DNA from: Rhizobium nepotum 39/7
GTDB lineage: Bacteria > Pseudomonadota > Alphaproteobacteria > Rhizobiales > Rhizobiaceae
Direction: 5' to 3'
NCBI RefSeq assembly: GCF_000949865.1
Contig: NZ_JWJH01000001.1
Span: 1-64,000, forward strand
Length of the DNA stretch: 64,000 nt
Part shown: positions 46,995 to 56,341 of the stretch, piece after piece
Layout of the letters: each line of letters starts with the position of its first letter
Numbering within the stretch: position 1 is the first letter of the stretch
The notes under the pieces: generated by a model
The model's database searches: none
Seen by the model: only the letters and a program-made list of their open reading frames with translations
Told to the model about the DNA's origin: nothing
Translations under genes and position numbers: made by a program

Positions 46995-48716
46995 ATGCGA
47001 CGGCATCTGATGACGACGACGGCAGCCATGCTGCTGGCAATGACGGGTTCCGCTTTCGCCGGAATGGAGGAGGCAAAGCAATTTCTCGACAAGGAAATCG
47101 GTGATCTTTCGTCGCTTTCACGCGGCGATCAGGAAAAGGAACTGCAATGGTTTGTCGATGCCGCGAAACCTTTCGCTGGCATGGACATCAAGGTCGTTTC
47201 CGAATCCCTGACGACGCATGAGTACGAATCCAAGGTGCTGGCCCCGGCGTTTACCGCCATCACCGGCATCAAGGTCACGCACGACATCATTCAGGAAGGT
47301 GACGTCGTCGAAAAAATCCAGACCCAGATGCAGACCGGTCAGAACCTTTACGACGGCTGGGTCAACGACAGCGACCTCATCGGTACACACTGGCGTTACC
47401 AGCAGGTACGCAACCTGACAGACTTCATGGCCAATGAGGGCAAGGACGTCACCAATCCCGGCCTTGATCTCAAGGACTTCATCGGCAGCGCGTTTACGAC
47501 GGCACCGGACAAGAAGCTCTATCAGCTTCCCGACCAGCAATTCGCGAACCTTTACTGGTTCCGTTACGACTGGTTCAATGACGACAAGAACAAGGCCGAT
47601 TTCAAGGCCAAATACGGCTATGACCTCGGTGTCCCGGTCAACTGGTCGGCCTATGAGGATATCGCTGAATTCTTCACCGGCCGTGATGTCGGCGGCAAGA
47701 AAGTCTTTGGCCATATGGATTACGGCAAGAAGGACCCGTCGCTCGGCTGGCGCTTCACCGATGCCTGGCTTTCCATGGCCGGCAACGGCGACAAGGGCCT
47801 GCCGAACGGCCTGCCGGTCGATGAATGGGGCATCAAGGTCAACGAAAAGTCGCAGCCGGTTGGTTCCTGCGTCGCGCGTGGCGGCGATACCAATGGTCCG
47901 GCTTCGGTCTACTCCATCGAGAAATATCTCGAATGGCTGAAGAAATATGCGCCGCCGGAAGCGCAGGGCATGACCTTCTCCGAATCCGGCCCGGTGCCGG
48001 CCCAGGGCAATATCGCCCAGCAGATCTTCTGGTACACAGCCTTCACCGCCGATATGGCCAAGCCCGGCCTGCCGGTCGTGAGCGAGGATGGTTCGCCGAA
48101 ATGGCGCGTCGCACCTTCCCCACATGGCGTCTACTGGAAGGACGGCATGAAGCTCGGTTATCAGGATGTGGGTTCGTGGACGTTGATGAAGTCCACGCCC
48201 GACGACCGCGCCAAGGCCGCATGGCTTTATGCGCAGTTCGTGACCTCCAAAACCGTGGATGTGAAGAAGAGCCATGTGGGTCTCACCTTCATTCGTGACA
48301 CCACCATCCACCACCAGAGCTTCACGGACCGGGCCGCCAAGCTCGGCGGCCTCATCGAGTTCTACCGCTCGCCGGCCCGTGTGCAATGGTCGCCAACCGG
48401 CACCAACGTTCCGGATTATCCGAAACTGGCGCAGCTTTGGTGGCAGGCGATCGGTGATGCATCCTCGGGTGCGAAAACCGCTCAAGCCGCGATGGACTCA
48501 CTCTGCGCCGAGCAGGAAAAGGTCATGAGCCGTCTGGAACGCGCCGGTGTGCAGGGCGATATCGGCCCGAAGCTGGCGGAAGAACATGATATCGACTACT
48601 GGAACAAGGACGCCGTTTCGAAGGGCAATCTGGCGCCGCAGCTAAAGATTGCCAACGAAAAGGAAAAACCGGTCACCGTCAATTACGACGAACTGGTCAA
48701 AAGCTGGCAGAAGTGA
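46995..48716 (+). CDS. glpV: GlpV, periplasmic glycerol-binding protein
   Basis: 573 residues. A Sec signal peptide (MRRHLMTTTAAMLLAMTGS, cleavage near AFA-GM) precedes a large type-I-like sugar-binding protein (SBP_bac_1 group), including VTHDIIQEGDVVEKIQTQMQ and QLPDQQFANLYWFRYDWF-type blocks. Longer than most binding proteins, as is normal for this glycerol family. GGGAGGA precedes the ATG at 46995. Confidence 0.9.
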   Translation: MRRHLMTTTAAMLLAMTGSAFAGMEEAKQFLDKEIGDLSSLSRGDQEKELQWFVDAAKPFAGMDIKVVSESLTTHEYESKVLAPAFTAITGIKVTHDIIQEGDVVEKIQTQMQTGQNLYDGWVNDSDLIGTHWRYQQVRNLTDFMANEGKDVTNPGLDLKDFIGSAFTTAPDKKLYQLPDQQFANLYWFRYDWFNDDKNKADFKAKYGYDLGVPVNWSAYEDIAEFFTGRDVGGKKVFGHMDYGKKDPSLGWRFTDAWLSMAGNGDKGLPNGLPVDEWGIKVNEKSQPVGSCVARGGDTNGPASVYSIEKYLEWLKKYAPPEAQGMTFSESGPVPAQGNIAQQIFWYTAFTADMAKPGLPVVSEDGSPKWRVAPSPHGVYWKDGMKLGYQDVGSWTLMKSTPDDRAKAAWLYAQFVTSKTVDVKKSHVGLTFIRDTTIHHQSFTDRAAKLGGLIEFYRSPARVQWSPTGTNVPDYPKLAQLWWQAIGDASSGAKTAQAAMDSLCAEQEKVMSRLERAGVQGDIGPKLAEEHDIDYWNKDAVSKGNLAPQLKIANEKEKPVTVNYDELVKSWQK

Positions 48717-48738
48717 TTTCTGCGTGAAATCTTAAACC

Positions 48739-48757
48739 GGGGCGGCTTTGCCGCCCC
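48739..48757 (+). terminator. Hairpin between glpV and glpK
   Basis: GGGGCGGC-TTT-GCCGCCCC, a perfect 8-bp stem with a 3-base loop, 22 bases after glpV. No T-run follows, so it is more likely a message-stabilising or attenuating hairpin than a full terminator; glpK starts 29 bases later. Confidence 0.7.
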
Positions 48758-48785
48758 GTCATTGCGTTTGAATGGGAGTAGCATA

Positions 48786-50285
48786 ATGGGCGGTTATATT
48801 CTGGCGATCGATCAGGGGACGACATCGACGCGGTCGATGGTCTTTGATCGCGACATGCGGGTCATTGGTGTCGGACAGCGAGAATTTCCGCAGCATTTCC
48901 CGGCCTCCGGCTGGGTCGAACACGATGCCGAGGATATCTGGAAAAGCGTGCTCGAAACCATCCGGCTGGCGCTCGCCGATGCCGGCATCGCCGCTTTCGA
49001 TATCGAGGCGATCGGCATCACCAACCAGCGCGAAACGACCGTGCTGTGGGACCGGAACACGGGTGAGGCCGTGCACCGGGCGGTAGTCTGGCAGGATCGC
49101 CGCGCCGCGCCGATTTGCGAGGATCTGAAGCGAAGGGGGCTGGAGCCGCTCTTTTCAAAAAAGACCGGATTGCTGCTCGATCCCTATTTTTCCGGCACCA
49201 AGCTCGCATGGCTTCTCGATCGTGTCAGCGGCCTTCGCGAAAGGGCGGAAAAAGGGGAAATCTGTTTCGGCACGGTCGACAGTTTCCTTATCTATCGCCT
49301 GACAGGTGGCCGTCGCCATGTGACTGACGCCACCAATGCCTCGCGAACGCTGATTTACAATATTGAAGACAATGCCTGGGACGAGGAGCTGTTGTCTATC
49401 CTCGACATTCCCCGCGCCATGCTGCCAGAAGTGCTGGATTGCGCCGCCGATTTCGGCGTCACGGACAAGTCGCTTCTGGGTGCGGAAATTCCGATCCTCG
49501 GCGTGGCCGGCGACCAGCAGGCGGCGGTGATCGGCAATGCCTGCTTCGAACCCGGCATGATGAAATCCACCTACGGCACCGGCTGCTTTGCGCTTCTCAA
49601 TACCGGCACGGATCGCGTCGCCTCCACCAACCGGCTGTTGACGACGATTGCTTATCGCCTCGATGGCGTGACGACCTATGCGCTGGAAGGCTCGATCTTC
49701 ATTGCAGGCGCTGCGGTGCAATGGCTGCGTGATGAGCTGGGCTTCATTTCGGTCGCCTCCGAAGTCAGCGCGCTTGCCGAAAAAGCCGATCCCAATCAGC
49801 GCGTCTATCTGGTCCCGGCCTTTACCGGTCTTGGCGCACCCTATTGGGATGCCGAGGCGCGTGGGGCGATTTTCGGCCTGACACGCGGCACCGGACCTGC
49901 GGAATTCGCGCGTGCGGCGCTGGAAAGCGTTGCCTATCAGACCTTCGACCTGTTGGACGCCATGCGCAATGACTGGGCGGGTGACAACGGCAAGACAGTT
50001 CTGCGGGTCGATGGCGGCATGGTTGCCTCCGACTGGACCATGCAGCGGCTGGCGAACATTCTTGCTGCACCGGTCGACCGGCCGGTATTTCTGGAAACCA
50101 CCATTCTCGGTGCCGCTTGGCTCGCGGCGTCGCGCGCCGGCATCTGGCCGGACCGCGAGGCCTTCGCTGCCCATTGGAAACGCGACCGTCGTTTCAATCC
50201 CGACATGGATGAGACCGAGCGGAAAAACGCCATCGCCGGCTGGCGCGATAGCGTCGGCCGCTGCCTGTCGCGACGGGAAAACTGA
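48786..50285 (+). CDS. glpK: GlpK, glycerol kinase
   Basis: 499 residues, FGGY kinase family. [17 protein letters not shown] gives the N-terminal phosphate loop; [53 protein letters not shown] and [13 protein letters not shown] are GlpK blocks. Phosphorylates incoming glycerol to glycerol-3-phosphate for GlpD. GGAGTAG precedes the ATG at 48786. Its stop lies six bases from that of the convergent LysR gene. Confidence 0.96.
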   Translation: MGGYILAIDQGTTSTRSMVFDRDMRVIGVGQREFPQHFPASGWVEHDAEDIWKSVLETIRLALADAGIAAFDIEAIGITNQRETTVLWDRNTGEAVHRAVVWQDRRAAPICEDLKRRGLEPLFSKKTGLLLDPYFSGTKLAWLLDRVSGLRERAEKGEICFGTVDSFLIYRLTGGRRHVTDATNASRTLIYNIEDNAWDEELLSILDIPRAMLPEVLDCAADFGVTDKSLLGAEIPILGVAGDQQAAVIGNACFEPGMMKSTYGTGCFALLNTGTDRVASTNRLLTTIAYRLDGVTTYALEGSIFIAGAAVQWLRDELGFISVASEVSALAEKADPNQRVYLVPAFTGLGAPYWDAEARGAIFGLTRGTGPAEFARAALESVAYQTFDLLDAMRNDWAGDNGKTVLRVDGGMVASDWTMQRLANILAAPVDRPVFLETTILGAAWLAASRAGIWPDREAFAAHWKRDRRFNPDMDETERKNAIAGWRDSVGRCLSRREN

Positions 50286-50291
50286 CGACGC

Positions 50292-51152
50292 TTATACGAA
50301 GCTGCCGGGTGCGATGCTCTTGCTGGAAACCAGATCGGAGAGGGCGCGCACCAGTTTCGCATCGGTACCCTTGCTAGGTTGAAGCACGAATTCCACATCT
50401 TCAAGCGCTGGCAATACGTCCGCCGCAATCTCCTTGAGGCCGGCGGGCGCCATGCTGCGTGGTTGCACGAGGATGCCCATGCCCGCCCTTGCGGCGGCGG
50501 TCAGTCCGCTGAGGCTGCCGCAGGTGCAGACGATCCGCCATGAAAGACCGGCCCGATCCAGCGCCTCCTGCGCCGCCTTTCTGGTAATGCTCGGCGGCGG
50601 AAAGGCGATCAGCGGCAGGGCGTCCGGCTGGCTCAGCATCCGCTCCGGGTCACGCGCGAGCCACACGAGAGGTTCGCGGTAAAGAAAGTGGCCGAGCTTG
50701 TCGCCGAGCCGGCGTTTGGCGAGCACGACATCCAGTTCGCCATTGTCCTGCATCTGGTAAAGAACGCCGCTGAGGGAAACCGTCAGTTCCAGATCCACCA
50801 GGGGATAGAGGCGGATGAATTCCTCCAGAATGGCGGTCAGCCGGCTGGCGACGAAATCCTCCGAAACGCCAAGCCTTAAGCGCCCGCGCAAACGGGTTTC
50901 GCTGAACAGCGAGGAGACTTTGCTGTCGATCTCCAGCATATTGCGGGCATAACCGAGCAGCGCCTCGCCTTCGCCGGTCAGCTTCACCTGATGGGTGCTG
51001 CGCGCGATCAGCCGGCGGCCAAGTGCTGCCTCCAACCTTTGAATATGCTGGCTGACGGTGGATTGGCCGATACCCAGCCGCTCGGCAGCCAGCGTGAAGC
51101 TGCCGGTTTGCTGAAGCATCACAAAGCTGGCAAGATGTTGAAGGTTCAGCAT
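50292..51152 (-). CDS. LysR-family transcriptional regulator
   Basis: 286 residues. The N-terminal winged helix is NLQHLASFVMLQQTGSFTLA, LGIGQSTVSQHIQRLE; the co-inducer domain begins LRGRLRLGVSEDF. It is divergent from the transporter gene at 51252 with a 99-base gap and most likely regulates it. The ligand is unknown. Confidence 0.88.
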   Translation of the reverse strand: MLNLQHLASFVMLQQTGSFTLAAERLGIGQSTVSQHIQRLEAALGRRLIARSTHQVKLTGEGEALLGYARNMLEIDSKVSSLFSETRLRGRLRLGVSEDFVASRLTAILEEFIRLYPLVDLELTVSLSGVLYQMQDNGELDVVLAKRRLGDKLGHFLYREPLVWLARDPERMLSQPDALPLIAFPPPSITRKAAQEALDRAGLSWRIVCTCGSLSGLTAAARAGMGILVQPRSMAPAGLKEIAADVLPALEDVEFVLQPSKGTDAKLVRALSDLVSSKSIAPGSFV

Positions 51153-51161
51153 TTATCTGCA

Positions 51162-51199
51162 ATCATGATAACTGTTAATCTTTGCATCCGAATTCATGA
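51162..51199. promoter_or_regulatory. Two TCATGA palindromes in the LysR/transporter gap
   Basis: ATCATGAT (51162..51169) and TTCATGAT (51193..51200) share TCATGA 31 bases apart, three helical turns, which suits binding by a LysR tetramer on one face. Also contains the likely divergent promoters. Confidence 0.4.
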
Positions 51200-51251
51200 T
51201 GAGCGATAGTGGCACGCGTTTCAAGCAAAACCGATGCCGGAAAGACCTCCC

Positions 51252-52271
51252 ATGACCCGCTTCCTGCCCGACCGTTTCACCATGATGCTGGTGGCCACCG
51301 TGATTTTGGCTTCCTTTCTGCCGATCAGCGGCCAGCCTGCGGAATATTTCGGGCTTGCGACGAAACTGGCGATCGCAATGCTGTTTTTTTTGCATGGCGC
51401 GCGGCTTTCGCGTGATGTGGTGATTGCCGGCATTTTGCACTGGCGCCTGCATATGGCGATCCTTCTCGTCACCTTTGGCCTTTTCCCATTGCTCGGCATA
51501 GCAATCGGTTTCATTCCGGACAGCATTTTGCCGGCACCGCTTTATATGGGCGTGCTATTTCTCTGCGTCCTGCCGTCAACGGTTCAGTCTTCCATCGCCT
51601 TCACATCCATGGCGGGCGGAAACGTGCCTGCCGCGATCTGTTCTGCCTCCGCATCGAATATTTTCGGCATGGTGCTGACCCCCTTGCTGGTCGGCCTGCT
51701 GTTTACCGTGGGTGGCCATGGCGGCGGATTTTCGATGGATGCGTTCCTGCAGATATTCCTGCAACTGCTCCTGCCCTTCATCGCGGGCCAGGTGCTGCAG
51801 CCGTGGATCGGCGACTGGATCATGGCGCGCAAGAAATTGCTGTCTCCCGTTGATCGCGGCTCGATCCTGATGGTCGTTTATCTCGCCTTCTCCGACGCCG
51901 TGATCGAAGGCATATGGCAGACATTTTCCCTGCGAGACATCGGCGTCGTCATCGTCATCAATATTGTGCTTCTGGCGCTTGTCCTGTGCGTGACGATGTT
52001 CGGCAGCCGCGCGCTCGGTTTCAAAAAGGCGGATGAAATCACCATCACCTTCTGCGGATCGAAGAAGAGCCTTGCCAGTGGCGTGCCCATGGCGGGTGCC
52101 ATCTTCGCCGGGCAGAGCATCGGCGCAATCGTGTTGCCGATCATGCTTTTCCATCAGATTCAGTTGATGGTCTGCGCGGTGCTGGCCCAGCGCTACGCCC
52201 GCAAGGCCCATGAAAAGGCGGCGATATTGGAAGCGGCCGGTGCGGAAGGCGCGGTGGCATCCACCCGCTGA
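51252..52271 (+). CDS. Bile acid:sodium symporter-family (BASS) transporter, YfeH-like
   Basis: 339 residues with about ten hydrophobic helices. LFLCVLPSTVQSSIAFTSMAGGNVPAAICSASASN (in parts) and TFCGSKKSLASGVPMAG are conserved crossover regions of the SBF-like family. Substrates for this subgroup are not known; organic anions are likely. The ATG at 51252 has GGAAAG eight bases upstream. Pair partner of the divergent LysR gene. Confidence 0.85.
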   Translation: MTRFLPDRFTMMLVATVILASFLPISGQPAEYFGLATKLAIAMLFFLHGARLSRDVVIAGILHWRLHMAILLVTFGLFPLLGIAIGFIPDSILPAPLYMGVLFLCVLPSTVQSSIAFTSMAGGNVPAAICSASASNIFGMVLTPLLVGLLFTVGGHGGGFSMDAFLQIFLQLLLPFIAGQVLQPWIGDWIMARKKLLSPVDRGSILMVVYLAFSDAVIEGIWQTFSLRDIGVVIVINIVLLALVLCVTMFGSRALGFKKADEITITFCGSKKSLASGVPMAGAIFAGQSIGAIVLPIMLFHQIQLMVCAVLAQRYARKAHEKAAILEAAGAEGAVASTR

Positions 52272-52294
52272 AGAGCGAATTTTCATCAAACAAA

Positions 52295-52317
52295 AACGGC
52301 CCCTAATAGGGGCCGTT
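52295..52317. terminator. Bidirectional terminator
   Basis: AACGGCCCC-TAATA-GGGGCCGTT, a perfect 9-bp stem between the convergent transporter (ends 52271) and hsp20 (ends 52338) genes, preceded by AAAAAC and followed by CGTTTG. Confidence 0.85.
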
Positions 52318-52337
52318 CGTTTGACATCCGGATCGGC

Positions 52338-52820
52338 TTAGTTGACCTGGGCCGGCGTGATCTGGGCTTCGATCGTCTTCGGCGCATCGGCGCTGTCGGA
52401 CGAGATCGCAATGCGGCGCGGTTTCATGGCTTCCGGAATGTTGCGGACGAGATCGATGTGAAGCAGGCCATTCTTCAGGGAAGCGGCTTGGACTTCGACA
52501 TGGTCGGCAAGCTGGAAGCGGCGTTCGAAAGCGCGCGTGGCGATGCCGCGATACAGGAACTCGCCTTCGGACGACTTCTCATCTGCGGCCTTCTCGGCCT
52601 TCACCGTCAGCGTATTGGCACGAGATTCGATGCTGAGTTCGGTTTCATCGAAACCGGCAACGGCCATGGTGATGCGATAGGCGTTTTCACCCGTCCGCTC
52701 AATATTGTAGGGCGGATAGGATTGCGCCTGTTCGGGCTGTCCGAGGCCGTCAAGCATCGAAAAAAGACGGTCGAAACCGACGGTGGAACGATAGAGAGGG
52801 GAAAAATCGACGTGACGCAT
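52338..52820 (-). CDS. hspL: HspL-like small heat-shock protein (Hsp20/alpha-crystallin)
   Basis: 160 residues. Starts RHVDFSPLYRSTVGFDRLFS, typical for rhizobial IbpA-class proteins. The alpha-crystallin domain runs from about residue 35 (YNIERTGENAYRITMAVAGF) to the ASLKNGLLHIDL motif, followed by a C-terminal tail with the IxI-type segment RRIAI. ATP-independent chaperone holding unfolded proteins. The symbol reflects HspL, the small heat-shock protein encoded on the Agrobacterium linear chromosome; this identity is inferred from replicon context. GGAGGA lies before the ATG at 52820. Confidence 0.85.
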   Translation of the reverse strand: MRHVDFSPLYRSTVGFDRLFSMLDGLGQPEQAQSYPPYNIERTGENAYRITMAVAGFDETELSIESRANTLTVKAEKAADEKSSEGEFLYRGIATRAFERRFQLADHVEVQAASLKNGLLHIDLVRNIPEAMKPRRIAISSDSADAPKTIEAQITPAQVN

Positions 52821-52912
52821 GGTGTCCTCCTTATGAAGCGACTGTTTGCGGTTAATCCGGCGTCCCGTTCTGGCGACGGCCGGACATATGGCGCGGTCCC
52901 GTTCTGGCGGCC
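52821..52912 (-). promoter_or_regulatory. ROSE-like RNA thermometer in the hsp20 leader
   Basis: The predicted 92-base leader has a hairpin (52856..52884; TCCGGC/GCCGGA plus GTC/GAC) and, next to the start codon, UCGCU (52841..52837) placed to pair with the AGGA of the ribosome site (52831..52828) with a bulged G and a UCAUA loop. That U-Y-G-C-U/AGGA helix is the signature of ROSE thermometers. A 14-bp direct repeat (52862..52875 and 52896..52909) lies further 5'. Confidence 0.65.
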
Positions 52913-52917
52913 GCATG

Positions 52918-52950
52918 AATGAGATGGGAATGGCTTGCCGCCGCGTCAAG
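52918..52950 (-). promoter_or_regulatory. RpoH (sigma-32) heat-shock promoter of hsp20
   Basis: On the minus strand: CTTGAC (52950..52945) as -35, a 16-base spacer, and CCCATCTCATT (52928..52918) as -10. This fits alphaproteobacterial heat-shock promoters and would start transcription at about 52912. Confidence 0.75.
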
Positions 52951-53207
52951 GGGGAGCGTCGAGGGCGAAAAGGTGAAGGGCAAGATGAACCATGGCTGAA
53001 CGTCGGGTTCCGGCATCGTTCAGTTTGAGAGCCATAAAACTTCGGTCATCGGAGACATTCTCCGTGGGCAGAAGCAATAACGTCCCTTCTTCTTCTGTCT
53101 TATTCGCCGGAACCGCGACTGCTTTAACCGACGGTTCCGGCAATTTTTTCTTTGACCTTCGCTCGCCGCCGACCTATCCCGAGAAGGCATGAAAGCCGGA
53201 AAGACCG

Positions 53208-54149
53208 ATGATCGAAGCCACATTGCGCGAGAGCGAAGACAACCCGGTTCCCGGCAACCATACCGTTGGTTATTTCGCCGGTCATGGCGGCAAACAGCTT
53301 CGATATGCAATCTTCCGCGCCAGCCGACATATTGCACGCGGAACCGTGGTTCTGCTGCACGGTCGAAACGAATGTATCGAGAAATATTTCGAAACCATCA
53401 ACGATCTGACGGCCATGGGTTTCTGGGTCGCGACCTTCGACACGCGCGGGCAGGGCGGCTCCGAAAGGTTGCAGAAGAAGCCAGGCGCCGGGCATGTGCG
53501 GCGCTTTTCCGACTACCAGCACGATATAAGTCTCTTTCTCGAGCAGGTGGTGCTGCCGGATACGCGGCTGCCGTTCTTCATGATCGCGCATTCCACCGGC
53601 GCGCTGGCAGCGCTTGCCGCAGCACCCAGCCTGTCGAACAGGATTGACCGGCTGGCGCTTTGTTCGCCCTTTATCGAGCTGGACAGCCAGCAATCCGTTC
53701 CTTCGCCCGTCATTCGGCTGGTCGCGACCCTCTTAAGCCTCGTGGGTCTTGGAAAAACTCAGCTTGGCAAGGATCAGCGCGAACGGGATTTTGACGGCAA
53801 CCCGCTGACCTCGGACGCCAGGCGTTTTGCCAGGAACCTCTCGCTGCACCGGCAATATCCGGAACTGTTCATCGGTGCACCCACGGCCCGATGGGTCTAT
53901 GAGGCGCTGAAGGCCATGGGGCGGGTAACGCGTCAGGACCATCTGACGAATATAACCATTCCAACCCTCATTCTGGCGCCGATGCTGGATACGATCACGC
54001 CCTACAAGGCGCAGGAAGAACTGTCGCGCAATTTCCGGGCGGCCCAGCTTCTTTCCGTGACCGGCGCGCGCCACGAATTGCTGCATGAGCGCGATGTTTT
54101 CCGCAAACAGGCGCTGGCGGCCATCGATGCTTTTTTCGCGCCGGAATGA
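53208..54149 (+). CDS. Alpha/beta hydrolase, lysophospholipase (PldB)-like
   Basis: 313 residues. Serine hydrolase fold: VVLLHGRNECIEKYFETIND (oxyanion region), FDTRGQGGSERL, nucleophile Ser in FMIAHSTGALAAL, acid/His near the end in LDTITPY and ARHELLHERD. The order and the hydrolase_4 blocks resemble PldB/monoacylglycerol lipase. Substrate not determined. No signal peptide. The region 52950-53200 upstream carries no gene I can support. Confidence 0.85.
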   Translation: MIEATLRESEDNPVPGNHTVGYFAGHGGKQLRYAIFRASRHIARGTVVLLHGRNECIEKYFETINDLTAMGFWVATFDTRGQGGSERLQKKPGAGHVRRFSDYQHDISLFLEQVVLPDTRLPFFMIAHSTGALAALAAAPSLSNRIDRLALCSPFIELDSQQSVPSPVIRLVATLLSLVGLGKTQLGKDQRERDFDGNPLTSDARRFARNLSLHRQYPELFIGAPTARWVYEALKAMGRVTRQDHLTNITIPTLILAPMLDTITPYKAQEELSRNFRAAQLLSVTGARHELLHERDVFRKQALAAIDAFFAPE

Positions 54150-54194
54150 TGCCGGGGATGGCGCGGTTGCGCCATACACCTTCAGCGATACCGT

Positions 54195-54971
54195 CTATAG
54201 TTTAGAGAGAATGGCGAGCGCCTGTTCGTGTACTGCTTTGGAGCCCGCAGCCAGAATGCGGCCGCCATTTTCCGGCCGGCCCCCATTCCAGGTGGTGATG
54301 ATGCCACCGGCCTGTTCGATCACCGGAATGAGTGCGCCGACATCATAGGGCTTCAGGCCGGACTCGATCACCAGATCGACATGGCCGGCGGCGAGCAGGC
54401 AATAAGCGTAACAATCCACGCCATAACGGAAAAGGCGGACCTGATCCTCTACCTTTTCGTAAAAGGGCTTTTCTTCTTCGGTGAAGATATGAGGGGTCGT
54501 GGTGAACAGCACCGCATCCGATAGCGAAGCGCATTCGCGCGTATGAATCTTGCGCTCGCCGTCGGGTCCGAAATACCAGGCGGCTTTGCCGTCGGCAAAA
54601 TAACGCTCTCTGGTGAAGGGCTGATCCATGATGCCCATCGCGGCGCGGCCGGCCGACTGGAAGCCGATCAGCGTGCCCCAGACCGGCACGCCGGAAATGA
54701 AGGCGCGTGTGCCGTCGATCGGGTCGATAACCCAGATATGTTCGCGGTCGAGACCAATGTTGCCGTGTTCTTCGCCAAGAATGCCGTGCTGCGGGAAATG
54801 CGCCTCGATGAGGGCGCGAATGGCGCTTTCCGCTGCCTGATCACCCTCCGTTACCGGATCGTAGCCGCCGTCCTGCTTGTTGGTGACGGCAATGCCCGTG
54901 CGGAAGCGGGGAAGCGTTTCAGCGCTGGCTGCATCGGCAAGTTTGAAGAAGAAATCCCGGTCGGGCAGCAT
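54195..54971 (-). CDS. hisN: HisN, histidinol-phosphatase of the inositol monophosphatase family
   Basis: 258 residues. Metal motifs: GEEHG, IDPIDGTRAFISG, and a final GLKPYDVGALIPVIEQAGG. Sequence and length fit HisN, which supplies the histidinol-phosphate phosphatase step of histidine synthesis in alphaproteobacteria; an inositol monophosphatase activity cannot be excluded. The ATG at 54971 follows GAGG; upstream ATGs at 54983 and 55064 are alternatives. It lies divergent from the mmgR RNA, the arrangement that gave that RNA its former suhB name. Confidence 0.88.
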   Translation of the reverse strand: MLPDRDFFFKLADAASAETLPRFRTGIAVTNKQDGGYDPVTEGDQAAESAIRALIEAHFPQHGILGEEHGNIGLDREHIWVIDPIDGTRAFISGVPVWGTLIGFQSAGRAAMGIMDQPFTRERYFADGKAAWYFGPDGERKIHTRECASLSDAVLFTTTPHIFTEEEKPFYEKVEDQVRLFRYGVDCYAYCLLAAGHVDLVIESGLKPYDVGALIPVIEQAGGIITTWNGGRPENGGRILAAGSKAVHEQALAILSKL

Positions 54972-55136
54972 GCGAAACCTCATTGCCTGAATTGTGTGAC
55001 GAATGCATAGACCGGAATCGCATCCGTCGTCCACTCGTACCGATGCCATTGTGGCCGTTTCCATATTTTCAGCAAAAGCCTAAAAAATATGCATAAAATA
55101 AAATGATTGACAATTGTGCATATAATGCATAGCGTG

Positions 55137-55216
55137 ACCCTGCAGTCTTTGACTGTAAATACCCTCCTTGGGTGTTTCCTCCCTAGACTTGACCGCGCTA
55201 AGGCGCGGTTTTTTTT
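55137..55216 (+). ncRNA. mmgR: MmgR small RNA (alpha-r8 / suhB family)
   Basis: About 80 bases with three hairpins: CAGTC-TTT-GACTG; ACCC-TCCTT-GGGT with an anti-Shine-Dalgarno loop; an unpaired stretch with TTTCCTCCCTAGACTTGA; then the terminator CCGCGC-TAAG-GCGCGG (55193..55208) and eight T. Position between an inositol-monophosphatase-family gene and an N-formylglutamate amidohydrolase gene is the same as that of Sinorhizobium mmgR, which limits polyhydroxybutyrate accumulation. TATAAT at 55121 is a plausible -10. The 5' end is inferred. Confidence 0.82.
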
Positions 55217-55275
55217 GCCCGGCATGCGGCCAGGCGGTCTGAAAGGAGATCTGAAATATCCAAGAATTTGAGGCG

Positions 55276-56160
55276 TTATTCGGCGGCGAGTGAGGTTTCT
55301 ATCGCGTATTCCGAAACGAAGGCGCCAAGCTGGCGCATGAAGATTTCAAGCGACGCCTGAATGGCTGGAAAGTCGGCTTTCTTCGAAAGCGTCTTTTCAT
55401 CGACGTAAAGCGCCCGGTTGACCTCGATCTGCAGCGCGTGGAGGGAGCGGATCGGCCGCCCGTAATGTTCGGTGATGAAGCCGCCGGCATAGGGCTTGTT
55501 GCAGACCGCGACGAAACCCAGCTCCTCGAGGAAATGCAGGGCGGCGCGGGAGACTTCCTGGGAAGCGCTGGTGCCGTAACGATCACCGATAATCACATCC
55601 GGCCGCAGATTCGAGCCGGCGACACGAATATTGCCTGGCATCGAATGGCAATCGATCAGTACTGCCATGCCGAAATTGGCATGGGTGCGGGAAAGCAGCC
55701 TGCGCAGGCAGGCGTGGTAAGGTTTGTAAATCGTCTCGATCCGCGCCAGCGCCTCGTCGACGGGCAGGCGGTGGGCATAGATATCCATATTCTCGGCGAC
55801 GATGCGCGGCACGGTGCCCAGGCCGCCGGCAACCCGCATCGAGCCGATATTGGCATAGGGCGGCAGAGTGCCTTCAAACATGCGCGGATCAAGCTCGTAA
55901 GGCTCGCGATTGACGTCGAGATAGGCGCGGGGAAAATTAGCTTTCAGCAGCGGTGCGCCGATCTCGGGTGCTGCGGCGAACAGCTCATCAACGAAGTGAT
56001 CTTCCGAGCGCCGGATCTCGTGCGAATCGAGTCGCGCCGATTCCAGAAAGGAAATGGGATAACAGCGGCCGCTATGGGGGGAATTATAGACGAATGGCAG
56101 GGTTTGAACGGCCGGTTCCGTTACTTCGAACAGCTCGTATTCACCCGTTATCCAGTCCAT
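55276..56160 (-). CDS. N-formylglutamate amidohydrolase family protein
   Basis: 294 residues. PFVYNSPHSGRCYP gives the N-terminal His; DVNREPYELDPRMF, VLIDCHSMPGN and FITEHYGRPIRSLHALQIEVN are family blocks. A paralogue of hutG (5221..6039) but divergent and unlinked from hut genes; here it lies beside mmgR and cpdR, as in other Rhizobiales. Whether it acts on N-formylglutamate or another N-formyl amino acid is unknown. Confidence 0.85.
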   Translation of the reverse strand: MDWITGEYELFEVTEPAVQTLPFVYNSPHSGRCYPISFLESARLDSHEIRRSEDHFVDELFAAAPEIGAPLLKANFPRAYLDVNREPYELDPRMFEGTLPPYANIGSMRVAGGLGTVPRIVAENMDIYAHRLPVDEALARIETIYKPYHACLRRLLSRTHANFGMAVLIDCHSMPGNIRVAGSNLRPDVIIGDRYGTSASQEVSRAALHFLEELGFVAVCNKPYAGGFITEHYGRPIRSLHALQIEVNRALYVDEKTLSKKADFPAIQASLEIFMRQLGAFVSEYAIETSLAAE

Positions 56161-56341
56161 TCAGGCCCATTTACCATGTCGCAAACAATCAGGATGTTCA
56201 TGTTGCCAGTTACAGTGCGGCAAGTCCATACTATCGCCCATGCAGCGCTATACCGATTCTTATCTTCACATGATATTTACCGTGAAAATCCTATAATCGG
56301 GCTAGGGTATCTCAAACATTGAGCAGTTACGGTCACTTATG

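Noticed and set aside
52992..53192. Short plus-strand frame upstream of the alpha/beta hydrolase
   Set aside because: No ribosome site, no recognisable composition or family, and it overlaps the next gene's leader.
55107..55126. TTGACA followed by TATAAT as a classical sigma-70 promoter for mmgR
   Set aside because: The spacer is only eight bases; TATAAT may be the -10 but TTGACA cannot be its -35.
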